Counted from the stretch's first letter, positions 52,806 through 61,959 are shown. The stretch: DNA of 64,000 bases from JAYQKL01 sp965243245 (GCA_965243245.1 OZ251536.1:620001-684000); one strand, 5' to 3'. A program made the numbers and translations. The notes: generated from the sequence alone by a model not told the origin.

Positions 52806-53419
52806 TAGAGTTTCACAAAATTATCAAATAGCTGTTTGCCATATTTATGGCTCTTTTCAGGGTGAAATTGCACGCCAAAAATATTCCCCTTAGCAATCGA
52901 GCTTACAAACTCAGTGCCATAAACCGTCGTGCCGACACAGGCACTCAGAGCATTTAATTTTAGGTAGTATGAGTGCGTAAAATAAAACTTATTCTTATCA
53001 TCAAGCCCGTTAAAAAGAGGGCAAGTCCCATTCAAAGTAACCTTATTCCAACCCATATGGGGAACACGAATGTTAAGGTTTTCAGCCAAACTGAACTTCA
53101 CACACGCACCATCAATCAAGCCTAAGCCCGCTAATTTTCCTTCTTCGCTCGCATTGCAAAGAATATGCATCCCTAAACATATCCCCAATATCGGCGTTTT
53201 TTTCTTAATCACAACATCTTCAATAGCCGCACGCCAGCCAGATACATCAATTTTTTTCATGCAGGCATCAAATGAACCGACGCCAGATAAAATAATTTTT
53301 TCGCTCCCTTGAAGATCATCAGGGTGCGTGACAAGACGCGATGCATGTCCAATATGTTTCAGCATATTAACGATTGACCCAATATTACCTAAATCAAGAT
53401 CAATGATCGTAATTATCAT
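52805..53419 (-). CDS. HisH-like glutamine amidotransferase subunit
   Basis: A 204-residue class I glutaminase. Catalytic Cys in ILGICLGMHIL, His/Glu in VQFHPEKSH, N-terminal IIDLDLGNIGSIVNMLKHIG. In this context (next to HisF2 and WbpG) it is the HisH2 ammonia supplier for acetamidino-sugar synthesis rather than the histidine-pathway enzyme; no other his genes are present. It overlaps the flanking genes by 4 bp and 1 bp. Confidence 0.9.
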   Translation of the reverse strand: MIITIIDLDLGNIGSIVNMLKHIGHASRLVTHPDDLQGSEKIILSGVGSFDACMKKIDVSGWRAAIEDVVIKKKTPILGICLGMHILCNASEEGKLAGLGLIDGACVKFSLAENLNIRVPHMGWNKVTLNGTCPLFNGLDDKNKFYFTHSYYLKLNALSACVGTTVYGTEFVSSIAKGNIFGVQFHPEKSHKYGKQLFDNFVKL

Positions 53420-54567
53420 TTTGCACTCTTAATAATGCCAACTTCACGATAAATATTAATCAGATTTTCCTCCTGTGCCTCCCAGCAATATTGCTTGGCA
53501 GCTTTTTGCAGGTTTTTGTCAAAATATCCTTTGGGGAATTTTAAAAAACTTTGGCAAGCCGCCGCAAGAGCTTGCGCACTGAAATCCTCACACACCACTC
53601 CAATTTTTTGGCTGGTGACTATATTTGACTGCGCCAGTGTCGGCGAAACAATAACGGGTATCTGCGCTTGAATAAATTCAAAAAGCTTATTGGGTAAGGT
53701 ATAATGATAGCTTAAACACGTATCGCCCAGAAAGGAAACACCGCAATCTGCCGAAGCTGTAATATTTAAAATTTCATTATAGGCAACGGCGCGATGTACA
53801 AATAATCTATCATTGACCTTGGCGGCTTGATTTAAGCTTTGAAAATTTTCTCCATAGCCCAACAGAACCAACACAGCATTTTTGGGAAGACTCTCCAGCG
53901 CTTGAACGAGGTTCTCAACCCCGCGACCGGGCATTAATATGCCTTGATATAGAAAAATGACTTTATCTTTTGAAAGGTCAAATTTGTCGCGTAAATATTC
54001 AGCTGGCTTGGTTTTCGCGCTGTGAGGGAAATTATATATCAACGACACATTGGTAATATTATATTTTTGTTTATACCAATCTTGAATCAATGGGCTGACA
54101 GTGACGGTATGCTGAAAAAATTTTATACCCACCTTCTCAATGCATCTACGAAAAGATTTTTTTAACTTCGAGGCACCATTGGTTTCCGTTTCAAGCTCAT
54201 TCGCGTCATAAATAAGAATCGTCTTGGGACGAAATATTTTAATTAAAACCGCCAACGGGATCAAACTAACACTATGAATATTTAGACATTGAGGGCGCAC
54301 CCTCAAAATAAAAAAAACCGCATGCAAATACCAAATAAACGGTTGCATGAGGGGTATGACCCCAAGCGCGTGCGTCTCGGATAAGCCAAGGCGTCGAATA
54401 AGAGTGTTGGGACTATGATTTTCCCAAGCCTCTAAATCGACACTTTTTCGGCCTAATAAAATGAATTCCTTAAACACCTCATTTTTTTCTAACGAAGATA
54501 TAATGTTAAAAAGACGGCTCTCATAGCGCATCTCAGAATAGTAAATATGTATGTTCGAATGTGGCAT
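53416..54567 (-). CDS. Glycosyltransferase family 4 (surface polysaccharide)
   Basis: A 383-residue GT-B protein. YDANELETETNG follows a hydrophobic patch (LIPLAVLIKIF), then IFLYQGILMPGRGVENLVQAL and the donor block HYTLPNKLFEFIQAQIPVIVS. Its 3' end overlaps hisH by 4 bp (ATGA), so it belongs to the same operon. It probably adds one sugar of the O-unit at the inner face of the membrane. Confidence 0.85.
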   Translation of the reverse strand: MPHSNIHIYYSEMRYESRLFNIISSLEKNEVFKEFILLGRKSVDLEAWENHSPNTLIRRLGLSETHALGVIPLMQPFIWYLHAVFFILRVRPQCLNIHSVSLIPLAVLIKIFRPKTILIYDANELETETNGASKLKKSFRRCIEKVGIKFFQHTVTVSPLIQDWYKQKYNITNVSLIYNFPHSAKTKPAEYLRDKFDLSKDKVIFLYQGILMPGRGVENLVQALESLPKNAVLVLLGYGENFQSLNQAAKVNDRLFVHRAVAYNEILNITASADCGVSFLGDTCLSYHYTLPNKLFEFIQAQIPVIVSPTLAQSNIVTSQKIGVVCEDFSAQALAAACQSFLKFPKGYFDKNLQKAAKQYCWEAQEENLINIYREVGIIKSAK

Positions 54568-54647
54568 GCTATTAAGAATAAGCTTTAATACTTTGATCTG
54601 TCGTATCCATAACGCGATTGGTACATTGTCTATAGTTATTCATATTG

Positions 54648-55994
54648 TTATTTTCCCGAATTAACACGGACCAACTCATCATGAGATGTTTTAAAATTTT
54701 TCGATTTTTCAACTATATATTCTAAAAAAAAGAAAATTGAAAGAAGCCCAATCCCAGACGATAAAAATAGAATCGTTAGTTTTTGGTTGAAAGATATGGC
54801 ACCGATCATAAATCCGACCCATAACCAATTACTATTATTGCTTCTTTTAAACATTGAATTGGCTATCAGCAACCAGATATAAAGCATAAAAATTATCCCC
54901 AGTAATTCTATAATGCCGCCATTCGCAAAAGCAATAACTATAAAACTTGTATTCGCTTTAACAGAAGGAGTTCCCAACATTTCACTGCTAATTTTATAAG
55001 CAATTGAACCACTGCCCTCAGTACCATATATGAAAGAAAAATCACTGATGATGAAATACTGTAGATACACCTCTATTATATACGCTGGCAACATGAACAT
55101 TCTGCGAACAACATAAAAAGCGAGAAAATAATTGTCATTAAACCAAAATATTAAAACAGTCAATATCAACACCGCCAATATTAAACTGAGACCAAGTGGA
55201 ACTGAAATCCCGCTCAATCTTCGTTGATTAACGGTGTAAAGCCCCAAGGCTATAGAAGTTCCAACGAGCATAAACTGAAACTTCTCGCCGGTAAGACCAA
55301 ACATTATAAAAGGAAACACGAGGGCTGGAATAAGCATTAAAACTTTTTTTCTTCTAACGGCAATAAAAGCAGCAAAAGGGGTAAGACCATACGTAAAAAT
55401 AGTAAAAGCATAACTCAATAATATTTTATCCTGTAAATAATCTTCGAAAAAAAATCGACGGTCATAATGGGTCGCTAGGTCAAAGGATAAAAAATTCTGG
55501 AACAGGATACATAGAGCGATTAAACTGGCCAAAAACCCAAGGAAGAATGGCGTCACATACCAATATCTGTCAAATAGTCCAAGCTGTTTAAGCGGTAATC
55601 TCGGCGTTTTAAGACGCAACAAAACCAAAACCAAAATAACAGGTATTACCATTAAAGCCAGCAGGGCGATATGTTCTACGGGTGTAAAAACAACGAATAT
55701 ATTGATAAATGCAACCTTTGGTAGCAAAAACAGCATAATATATAAGAATATGAAAAAATCTGAAGGTTTTTCTAAGCGTTTTGGTAAAAGAACCAGCGCA
55801 ATCAGAATGCCAAATATAAAATAAAGCAAACTGAAAGCACTGACTTCCAAAACTCGAAAAATATGCATTGAAATGAGGGCGTAAACTATATTCGTGTATA
55901 TATATTGAAGAAGTAACCCTATGGACGCCAGCATAAAAAATAAAAATAAATTTCTATTAACAAAAGACACTTTAAATGACCTCAACTTTTTCAA
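54648..55994 (-). CDS. Wzy-like O-unit polymerase
   Basis: A 448-residue integral membrane protein with about ten to twelve predicted segments and a large loop near the middle (NDNYFLAFYVVRRMFMLPAYIIEVYLQYF). Sequence conservation of Wzy is too low for a firm call; topology, the AT-rich sequence, and position directly after wzx in an O-antigen cluster support a polymerase. It overlaps wzx by 4 bp. Family: oligosaccharide repeat-unit polymerase. Confidence 0.65.
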   Translation of the reverse strand: MKKLRSFKVSFVNRNLFLFFMLASIGLLLQYIYTNIVYALISMHIFRVLEVSAFSLLYFIFGILIALVLLPKRLEKPSDFFIFLYIMLFLLPKVAFINIFVVFTPVEHIALLALMVIPVILVLVLLRLKTPRLPLKQLGLFDRYWYVTPFFLGFLASLIALCILFQNFLSFDLATHYDRRFFFEDYLQDKILLSYAFTIFTYGLTPFAAFIAVRRKKVLMLIPALVFPFIMFGLTGEKFQFMLVGTSIALGLYTVNQRRLSGISVPLGLSLILAVLILTVLIFWFNDNYFLAFYVVRRMFMLPAYIIEVYLQYFIISDFSFIYGTEGSGSIAYKISSEMLGTPSVKANTSFIVIAFANGGIIELLGIIFMLYIWLLIANSMFKRSNNSNWLWVGFMIGAISFNQKLTILFLSSGIGLLSIFFFLEYIVEKSKNFKTSHDELVRVNSGK

Positions 55995-57238
55995 AGGGGC
56001 TTTTCAGAGGGGATATAAGAGCACAAATTATAGGATATAACAAGATAGACTAAATACATTAAACTGTAACCGCAAGCATAGGCAACCAATGTTTCAAATT
56101 GTGAGGAAAAAGATCCCAAGGCTAAGATGATAATACAAATTAAGGCACCTTGCCAAATCAGATCAAAATGCTGTTTTCCGACTAAATATATAATATGACT
56201 CAAGGGGATAGCCGCTAGACCTAAAGCAAAAATTGGTGCCAAAATTTGCGCCATCTGACCTGATGGTTCCCATTCTGCCCCAAAAACAGTAGCAAAGAAA
56301 ACCGGTGCCACAAAATAGACGCCTGCTATAAATACAACCATTACCGGTATCAAAACCAAAAGGACATTAAAATATAATGACTTGCAATTACCCGATGCCT
56401 TGATGTCTATCACGGCTTGACGTTTAAAGACATCTTGAACCGCTTTGCCAAACCAATTGACGGGCCCGCCCAAAATACGGATTGTAAGGGCCAGCTGACC
56501 CGCTGCAACGGGCCCGAACTGACTCCCGAAAAAAACAACTGGTAGTAATGCGCCTAAACCACTTAAACTACCTGCTGGTAAGGAAAAGACGGGGAAGCGC
56601 CAATGTTTAGTCAAGATTCTTTTCACCTTGCGATAGGAAAAATGGAATATCAAATTTTGCCTAGAAGACATGTAGCCATAGACCACACTACAGCTTTGCC
56701 CAAACAGAAAAGCAACGGCCATAGCAAAAGCATTCGCACTTATAGACGTTGCAACAAGTTGGCTGATGGTAATCGCCCCCGCTTGTATAACCCGCAAGCG
56801 ATTTACCCGCTTATAATCACCCTCAGCGACGGCCAAAAATTGCAACGACGTGTTGATGGCCAGCACGGCGATACTGGGAATAAGTGCATACCAAAGGGAG
56901 GCAGGAATATTAGGCAGCAGCTTTGGGTTCAGCCCTTCAACGATGAGCAACAAAGCAAGTAAAATAACGCCAATGCCAAGCACAATTGAAATCAAAATAG
57001 AAAAACACTCAAGGCGCGCAGAGGTTTCATCTTCAATAAAAAGAGCATTTTCAAGGCGCAAGGTAGAAATAACCGCCCCTAAAGACACAATCCCTAGCCA
57101 AATTGAAAAATAGCCAAAACCTTCCGGGCCAAGCAAACTAGCCAGATAAAGATAGGCTAATATTGGAATCAACTGAGCCAATGCAACGCCACTTAACACG
57201 TTGAAAGCCGGACGCCAAAAAGCGTAAATCTTAGACAT
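55991..57238 (-). CDS. Wzx-type O-unit flippase
   Basis: A 415-residue polytopic membrane protein of the MOP/Wzx polysaccharide flippase family, with about twelve segments (GYFSIWLGIVSLGAVISTLRLENALF near the N-terminus). It would flip the lipid-linked O-unit across the inner membrane. ATG 57238 starts just after the aminotransferase stop; a longer in-frame start (57292) would overlap that gene. Confidence 0.85.
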   Translation of the reverse strand: MSKIYAFWRPAFNVLSGVALAQLIPILAYLYLASLLGPEGFGYFSIWLGIVSLGAVISTLRLENALFIEDETSARLECFSILISIVLGIGVILLALLLIVEGLNPKLLPNIPASLWYALIPSIAVLAINTSLQFLAVAEGDYKRVNRLRVIQAGAITISQLVATSISANAFAMAVAFLFGQSCSVVYGYMSSRQNLIFHFSYRKVKRILTKHWRFPVFSLPAGSLSGLGALLPVVFFGSQFGPVAAGQLALTIRILGGPVNWFGKAVQDVFKRQAVIDIKASGNCKSLYFNVLLVLIPVMVVFIAGVYFVAPVFFATVFGAEWEPSGQMAQILAPIFALGLAAIPLSHIIYLVGKQHFDLIWQGALICIIILALGSFSSQFETLVAYACGYSLMYLVYLVISYNLCSYIPSEKPL

Positions 57239-57239
57239 A

Positions 57240-58361
57240 TTACTCAAATTTAAAACTTCGTATGACTTTTGCGACATAACCCACTTGCTCAAGGCTCATC
57301 TCTGGATAAATCGGTAAAGATAAAATTTGTGACTGATGTTCATAAGCCATTGGAAAATCTGTCTGCCTTGCCCCAAGATACTGATAGGCATCAAGAAAGG
57401 GCAAGGCGGTCGGGTAATTTACGGTCGTTTGAATATTATTGTCAGCCAAATGTTTTTGTAATAAATCACGTTGCTGGTTTTTGATTACAAATAAATGCCA
57501 CACATGCGAACACCCCGCCTTGGCAATGGGTGCAATGACGCCTTCTACCTCGGCCAGCAAAGCTTGATAATTTTCTGCCAACGACTGACGCTTTTTCGTC
57601 CATGCTGGTAGGTGAGGTAATTTTACATTCAAAATAGCCGCCTGCAAGCCATCTAAGCGACTATTAATGCCTTCTACCTCATGCACGCCCTTAACAAGCC
57701 CGCCATGGCGTGCAAAGCGTGCCGCACGGCGCGCTAAATCAGCCTCTTGAGTGATCAAAGCACCTGCATCTCCCATCGCCCCAAGGTTTTTTCCGGGGTA
57801 GAAAGAAAATGTAGAAAACTCTCCAAATTGGCCTACTTTCAAACCATTGAAAGTTGCTAGATGAGCTTGCGCACAGTCTTCGATTATCCAAAGATTATGC
57901 TTTTTGGCGATCGCCTGAATCTTATCCATCTGCGCGGGATGTCCATAAAGATGAACCGGAATTAACCCAACTGTTTTAGCGGTAATTTTGGCTTCAATAA
58001 GGTCAGGGTCAATCGTGAAATCTTCGGCGCGGGTATCACAAAAAACCACCCGCCCGCCCGCCTGCGTAACTGTTTCAGAAGTCGAAATCCATGAATGAGC
58101 CGGCACAATCACCTCATCTGCCGACTTTAAGCCAAGCGCATGCATTCCGATATAAAGAGCATCCGTCCCATTGGCACAAGATACACAGTGCTTGGCTTCC
58201 ATCATTGAGGCAAAATTTTCTTCAAAAGCGTCAACTTCCCCCCCACGAACAAAGGTGCTGTCTTTTATGACGCGCTCAATCGCTGCATCAATTTCTGGTT
58301 TTATATTTGAATATTGGGCAAATAAATCATTGAACGGTATGTGCATTTTATCTTCGGACAA
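57240..58361 (-). CDS. DegT/DnrJ/EryC1-family sugar aminotransferase
   Basis: A 373-residue PLP-dependent transaminase of nucleotide keto-sugars. PLP motifs: SCANGTDALYIGMHALGL, IIEDCAQAHLATFNGLKVG, and the Lys in STFSFYPGKNLGAMGDAGAL. With the preceding acyltransferase and oxidoreductase it matches the WbpE position: amination at C3 of a 3-keto-GlcNAcA nucleotide. FdtB-like function on dTDP sugars is an alternative. Confidence 0.9.
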   Translation of the reverse strand: MSEDKMHIPFNDLFAQYSNIKPEIDAAIERVIKDSTFVRGGEVDAFEENFASMMEAKHCVSCANGTDALYIGMHALGLKSADEVIVPAHSWISTSETVTQAGGRVVFCDTRAEDFTIDPDLIEAKITAKTVGLIPVHLYGHPAQMDKIQAIAKKHNLWIIEDCAQAHLATFNGLKVGQFGEFSTFSFYPGKNLGAMGDAGALITQEADLARRAARFARHGGLVKGVHEVEGINSRLDGLQAAILNVKLPHLPAWTKKRQSLAENYQALLAEVEGVIAPIAKAGCSHVWHLFVIKNQQRDLLQKHLADNNIQTTVNYPTALPFLDAYQYLGARQTDFPMAYEHQSQILSLPIYPEMSLEQVGYVAKVIRSFKFE

Positions 58362-58362
58362 T

Positions 58363-58388
58363 TTTTTTACTTTATTTTTTTACTTTAT
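58363..58388. repeat. 13-bp tandem repeat (x2) at the acyltransferase stop
   Basis: ttttttactttat at 58363-58375 and 58376-58388, spanning the stop codon of the acyltransferase and the gap to the aminotransferase start. Confidence 0.8.
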
Positions 58389-58829
58389 CTTTTTGCAGGG
58401 AACACCAGCATAAATACCGGGTTCGGTTATGTCTTTGGTTACCACCGCGCCTGCACCAATGACAACATTATCACAAATTTTCACTGGCATGATCGTCGCA
58501 TTACTGCCGATTGAGACATCTGCGCCAATATGAGTTTCATGCCATTGAGTTTTGTCTCGCGCCGCCGGGCCACCAGAGGAAAACCTATCATTAATAAACA
58601 TCACGCCATGGCCGATAAAACAATCACTGCCAATTGTGACCAATTCGCAAATAAAACTATGCGACTGAATTTTCGTACGCGCACCAATCGTGACCCCTTT
58701 TTGAATTTCAACAAAAGGACCAATAAAAACATGCTCAGCCAAAATACACTCATATAGATTTACAGGCTCAATGATGGTTACGCCTTTACCCGCCTTAATA
58801 TCTCGAATGGAAATCTGTTTTAAATTCAT
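58380..58829 (-). CDS. Left-handed beta-helix acyltransferase (WbpD-like)
   Basis: A 149-residue hexapeptide-repeat acetyltransferase: repeats such as VFIGPFVEIQKGVTIGARTK, then IGSDCFIGHGVMFIND and NVVIGAGAVVTKDI; C-terminal GVPCKKIK. Context between the WlbA/WbpB-like oxidoreductase and the aminotransferase suggests N-acetylation of the 3-amino group (WbpD role). It is somewhat shorter than P. aeruginosa WbpD. It overlaps the oxidoreductase stop by 4 bp. Confidence 0.85.
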   Translation of the reverse strand: MNLKQISIRDIKAGKGVTIIEPVNLYECILAEHVFIGPFVEIQKGVTIGARTKIQSHSFICELVTIGSDCFIGHGVMFINDRFSSGGPAARDKTQWHETHIGADVSIGSNATIMPVKICDNVVIGAGAVVTKDITEPGIYAGVPCKKIK

Positions 58830-59911
58830 TTCAATTTTACTTTCGTCGCTTTATTTTTTTGACCAAGCCGCGAATGTCTCGGACTAAAACGCATAAACAC
58901 TTCACGCCCCGTCTCAATAGACTCATAAATCGCATTAATAAGTTCAAGACTTCGCCTCCCCTTGAGACCATCGACCAAAGCATGCTTTTTATTTTTAATA
59001 CAATCCACCACATGATCGTAATATTCTTGATGCCCAAACCCGTACACATTCGGAGGGTTTATAGAAAACTTAGCAAAGATATCTTTATCACCGGGGAGCG
59101 GTTTATCAAAATTCCAGTGCTTCATCTCATTGACCGCAAAGCCTGCAATCTCCACACTCCCTTTTTCACCGAGTATCGAAATTGAGCCTTCAAGATCTTT
59201 CGGGCGAGTAGCTGTCGTGGCTTCTATAATGCCCAAGGCACCATTTTTGAATTTCAACATAACGATGGCCGTATCCTCAGCTTCAATATCAACCAGAGCT
59301 GTGAGGCTTTTAGCAAAAACACTCTCGACATCTCCCATCATCCATTCAAGAAGGTCAATATGGTGACTCGCCTGATTGGTCAACACACCCCCATCATAGG
59401 CCCAAGTACCACGCCAGCTATCTTGATCATAATAATCTTGCCCCCTGCACCAGCGCACACGAACAGTGCCCATCACTAACTTGCCAAAACGCCCCGCCTC
59501 AAGCGCCTCTCGTAACGCTATGACCGGAAGATTAAAACGGTTTTGCTTCACAATAAAAAGCCGCACACCGCCCTTATCACAGGCCTCAATCATTCGATCA
59601 GCATCCTCAGGCGTCAAAGCCATCGGCTTTTCGACCACAATATCGGCGCCATATTGAGCAAGTTCAATGGCATGTGCTGCATGTAATCCGCTTGGCGTTA
59701 ATATCGTTATAACATCGGGGGACGCTTTTAACATCATCTCATGCATATCCGCATAAGCAGAAACATTAAACCTAGTCGCAATCTCTTGAGCCCGCTCAAA
59801 GTTTCTGTCTGCAACAGCAACAAGCGTTGCGCCGTCTATTTTCTTTCCCCCAAGCAAATCCGAGTGACGCTTGGCGATGCGCCCACACCCAACTAAAGCA
59901 AATTTTAACAT
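58826..59911 (-). CDS. Gfo/Idh/MocA-family oxidoreductase (WlbA/WbpB-like)
   Basis: A 361-residue NAD-dependent sugar oxidoreductase: LVGCGRIAKRHSDLL at the N-terminus, catalytic VVEKPMALTP, and NQASHHIDLLEWMMG with the active-site His. The latter and the WRGTWAYDGG stretch resemble UDP-GlcNAcA 3-dehydrogenases (WlbA/WbpB), which make the 3-keto sugar for the downstream aminotransferase. A C-terminal basic tail is present. The first committed step, UDP-GlcNAc to UDP-GlcNAcA, is not visible here. Confidence 0.85.
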   Translation of the reverse strand: MLKFALVGCGRIAKRHSDLLGGKKIDGATLVAVADRNFERAQEIATRFNVSAYADMHEMMLKASPDVITILTPSGLHAAHAIELAQYGADIVVEKPMALTPEDADRMIEACDKGGVRLFIVKQNRFNLPVIALREALEAGRFGKLVMGTVRVRWCRGQDYYDQDSWRGTWAYDGGVLTNQASHHIDLLEWMMGDVESVFAKSLTALVDIEAEDTAIVMLKFKNGALGIIEATTATRPKDLEGSISILGEKGSVEIAGFAVNEMKHWNFDKPLPGDKDIFAKFSINPPNVYGFGHQEYYDHVVDCIKNKKHALVDGLKGRRSLELINAIYESIETGREVFMRFSPRHSRLGQKNKATKVKLK

Positions 59912-60010
59912 TCTGTTTTTCCTTCTTTACCCATCATACTCTTGGCCGCATTCGAGCGCACCTTTATCTTTTAAATTTTGTTGTTCGATAAAATAATAAT
60001 TGCAATAAGT

Positions 60011-61189
60011 CTAGTCATTACCAAATAAATCTCGGGTAAAAACTTTAGTGGCCACATTATCTAACGCCGCAACCATGCGATTAGCCAGAATCACATCGCA
60101 GCACTCTTTAAAGCTTTCAACGTCATGCGTGACTTCTGAATTAAAAAACCACTTTTCATCAAGCAGCGGTTCATAAATAATCACTTCAATTCCTTTCGCC
60201 ATAATGCGCTTTATCACGCCTTGCACGGCAGCTGAGCGGAAATTATCCGACCCCGCTTTCATTGCCAGCCTATAAACACCAACCACTTTGGGCTGCCTGG
60301 CAATAATTTGCTCAGCTATGAAATCTTTACGCGTTGTGTTGGAGGTAACGATTGCCTGAATGAGGTTTTGTGGCACATGTTCATAATTGGCAAGCAATTG
60401 CTTGGTGTCTTTGGGCAGACAATATCCACCATAACCAAAGCTTGGATTATTATAATGCGTGCCAATTCGTTCATCCAAACAAACGCCTTTAATGATTGAG
60501 CGCGTATCCAAATCCAGTGCCAATGCATAACTATCAAGCTCATTAAAAAAGGAAACGCGCATGGCCAAATAAGTATTGGCAAAAAGTTTAACAGCTTCTG
60601 CCTCGCTCGAGCGCATGAACAGAGTTTCGATATTTTCTTGCTCTGCTGCTTGGCACAGCAATTGCGCAAAAATATGGGCTTGGGGCAATTCACTACCAAT
60701 AATGATGCGCGACGGATTGAGATTATCTAAAAGGGCACGCCCTTCACGCAAAAATTCAGGCGAAAAAATAATACGGTCAGTGCCAAACTTATCTTGCATC
60801 AATTTAGTGAACCCAACCGGCACCGTCGATTTAATCACAATCACAGCCGTTTGATTGTCTTCCAGCACATCGCCAATCACAGATTCAACTAAGTGCGTGT
60901 CAAAATAATTTGTCTCAGGGTCATAATCAGTAGGCGTGGCGACAATAACAAAAGCAGCATTTTTATAAGCTTCAGTTTTATCCAGTGTCGCGCTCAAGGA
61001 TAGTTCTTTATCATCCAGATATTGCTGTATCTCGACATCTTCTACTGTCGATTGGCGCATATTCACCTGCGCAATACGCGCCTCATCAATATCAAACGCT
61101 GTCACATCATTATGCTGTGCCAGAAGCGTTGCCATCGACATGCCAACATAGCCCGTGCCAACGACAGTGATTTTATATCGCGCGGTCAA
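60011..61189 (-). CDS. ugd: UDP-glucose 6-dehydrogenase
   Basis: Makes UDP-glucuronate with two NAD+. The 392-residue protein closely follows the enterobacterial short Ugd type: GTGYVGMSMATLLAQ, VATPTDYDPETNYFDT, IKSTVPVGFT, SPEFLREGRALLDNL, catalytic Cys in YGGYCLPKDTKQLL, and the C-terminal RDLFGND. A UDP-GlcNAc dehydrogenase (WbpA) would be expected for the ManNAc3NAcA pathway, but the sequence favours UDP-glucose. The similarity to enterobacterial proteins is compatible with transfer of the cluster. It is first of the structural genes after the EPS regulator. Confidence 0.92.
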   Translation of the reverse strand: MTARYKITVVGTGYVGMSMATLLAQHNDVTAFDIDEARIAQVNMRQSTVEDVEIQQYLDDKELSLSATLDKTEAYKNAAFVIVATPTDYDPETNYFDTHLVESVIGDVLEDNQTAVIVIKSTVPVGFTKLMQDKFGTDRIIFSPEFLREGRALLDNLNPSRIIIGSELPQAHIFAQLLCQAAEQENIETLFMRSSEAEAVKLFANTYLAMRVSFFNELDSYALALDLDTRSIIKGVCLDERIGTHYNNPSFGYGGYCLPKDTKQLLANYEHVPQNLIQAIVTSNTTRKDFIAEQIIARQPKVVGVYRLAMKAGSDNFRSAAVQGVIKRIMAKGIEVIIYEPLLDEKWFFNSEVTHDVESFKECCDVILANRMVAALDNVATKVFTRDLFGND

Positions 61190-61218
61190 TTATAATCATT
61201 TCCCTAATATGATCATTA

Positions 61219-61593
61219 TCAAAGATTAATCTTGTTTGATGGCGCGTTTGATGGCGCGACACCAATTTCAGCTTGAAGCTCTTCGATCTCCTGCTGAAGC
61301 ATTATATATTCTTTATGTTTGCGCTCTAAAAAGCGTATCGTCAACCGCGCTTTTTCACGGATACCGCGCCGCGTTAAGATATAGGCATACCGCCCTTTGT
61401 GAGATGCTGAGGCAAAATTGCCAAGCTTAACCATGCCCTTTTCGACCAGAGCGGTCAGGCAATAATAGGCGGCGCCATTTGAAATCCCGACAATATCGGC
61501 GAGTTGCCTTGTTGACATTTCTGGATTTTCGTTAAGCTGGCGCAAGACGCGCAAATGCACATCTTCTTGTCGTTCTTTGCGCCGGCTTGCCAT
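61219..61593 (-). CDS. EPS-associated MarR-like winged-helix regulator
   Basis: A 124-residue regulator: winged helix (LRQLNENPEMSTRQLADIVGISNGAAYYCL), wing ASASHKGRYAYILTRRG, then a C-terminal coiled coil (RFLERKHKEYIMLQQEIEELQAE). This matches the EPS-associated MarR family found at the head of polysaccharide clusters in proteobacteria. It precedes ugd by 29 bp. Its 3' end carries a 12-bp in-frame tandem repeat encoding Ala-Pro-Ser-Asn twice. A 32-bp dyad lies 57 bp upstream, a likely autoregulatory site. Confidence 0.85.
   Translation of the reverse strand: MASRRKERQEDVHLRVLRQLNENPEMSTRQLADIVGISNGAAYYCLTALVEKGMVKLGNFASASHKGRYAYILTRRGIREKARLTIRFLERKHKEYIMLQQEIEELQAEIGVAPSNAPSNKINL
61234..61257. 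repeat. 12-bp in-frame tandem repeat (x2) at the regulator 3' end
   Basis: gtttgatggcgc is present exactly twice (61234-61245, 61246-61257), duplicating Ala-Pro-Ser-Asn near the C-terminus. Confidence 0.9.
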
Positions 61594-61623
61594 CTATACT
61601 TTGCGGGCCATCTATGCCCTGCG
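61589..61623. repeat. 17-18-bp duplication of the regulator start region, creating a 5-codon uORF
   Basis: gccatctatactttgcgg (61589-61606) recurs with changes at 61607-61623. The duplicated start ATG at 61611 opens ATG-GCC-CGC-AAA-GTA-TAG, whose stop (61594-61596) directly abuts the real ATG (61591-61593). Reinitiation could modulate translation. Confidence 0.5.
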
Positions 61624-61649
61624 CCCTTCGCCTTGTGCCACGGCTACCG

Positions 61650-61681
61650 CATAGAGCCTCACATTAATGTCAGACTCTATG
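61650..61681. promoter_or_regulatory. 32-bp operator-like dyad upstream of the EPS regulator
   Basis: CATAGAG-cctc-ACATTAATGT-caga-CTCTATG: perfect 7-bp outer arms around a perfect 10-bp inner palindrome, with CTAC/GTAG extending the symmetry beyond. Two nested dyads 57 bp from the regulator start suit binding by a dimeric winged-helix protein. Confidence 0.5.
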
Positions 61682-61873
61682 GTAGATTTAGCGGTATGTT
61701 GCGCATGAAATATCATAACTGCTCAATTTTGAGAGTAAGATAATTTCATTTACAAAAGCAAGCGATTTCACATACCAGAGAAATTTTTTAGCTTTCGCCA
61801 AAAAATCAATATAATTGTAAGTTATTGTTTTTAAAAATCTATCAAAACCCTTTTCGGACGCAATGCGCGTTGC

Positions 61874-61911
61874 CCAACTTAGAGGCGGGTATCAGATCAG
61901 TTGGCGTTTTT
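61874..61911 (+). terminator. Leader hairpin with T-run ahead of the NusG-like gene
   Basis: CCAACT (61874-61879) pairs with AGTTGG (61899-61904) and CGTTTTTATT follows. It lies 50 bp before the NusG-like ATG, so it would act as a leader terminator/attenuator for that gene. The stem is only 6 bp with a 19-base loop. Confidence 0.35.
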
Positions 61912-61959
61912 ATTCATTTATGATATGCTTGCTCAAATTAGAGCAATTTTAGAACCTTC

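Larger units (their letters stand above)
61594..61959. promoter_or_regulatory. 366-bp divergent control region between EPS regulator and NusG-like gene
   Basis: No gene is seen here. Contents in order: the duplicated start region with its mini-uORF, a 32-bp dyad (61650-61681), about 190 bp of AT-rich sequence, and a hairpin followed by T5 (61874-61911) in the NusG-like leader. It should carry the promoters for the polysaccharide cluster (minus strand) and the antiterminator (plus strand). Confidence 0.6.

Noticed and set aside
52035..53419. Histidine biosynthesis hisH-hisF
   Set aside because: HisF lacks Asp11, no other his gene is present, and the neighbours are polysaccharide genes including wbpG.
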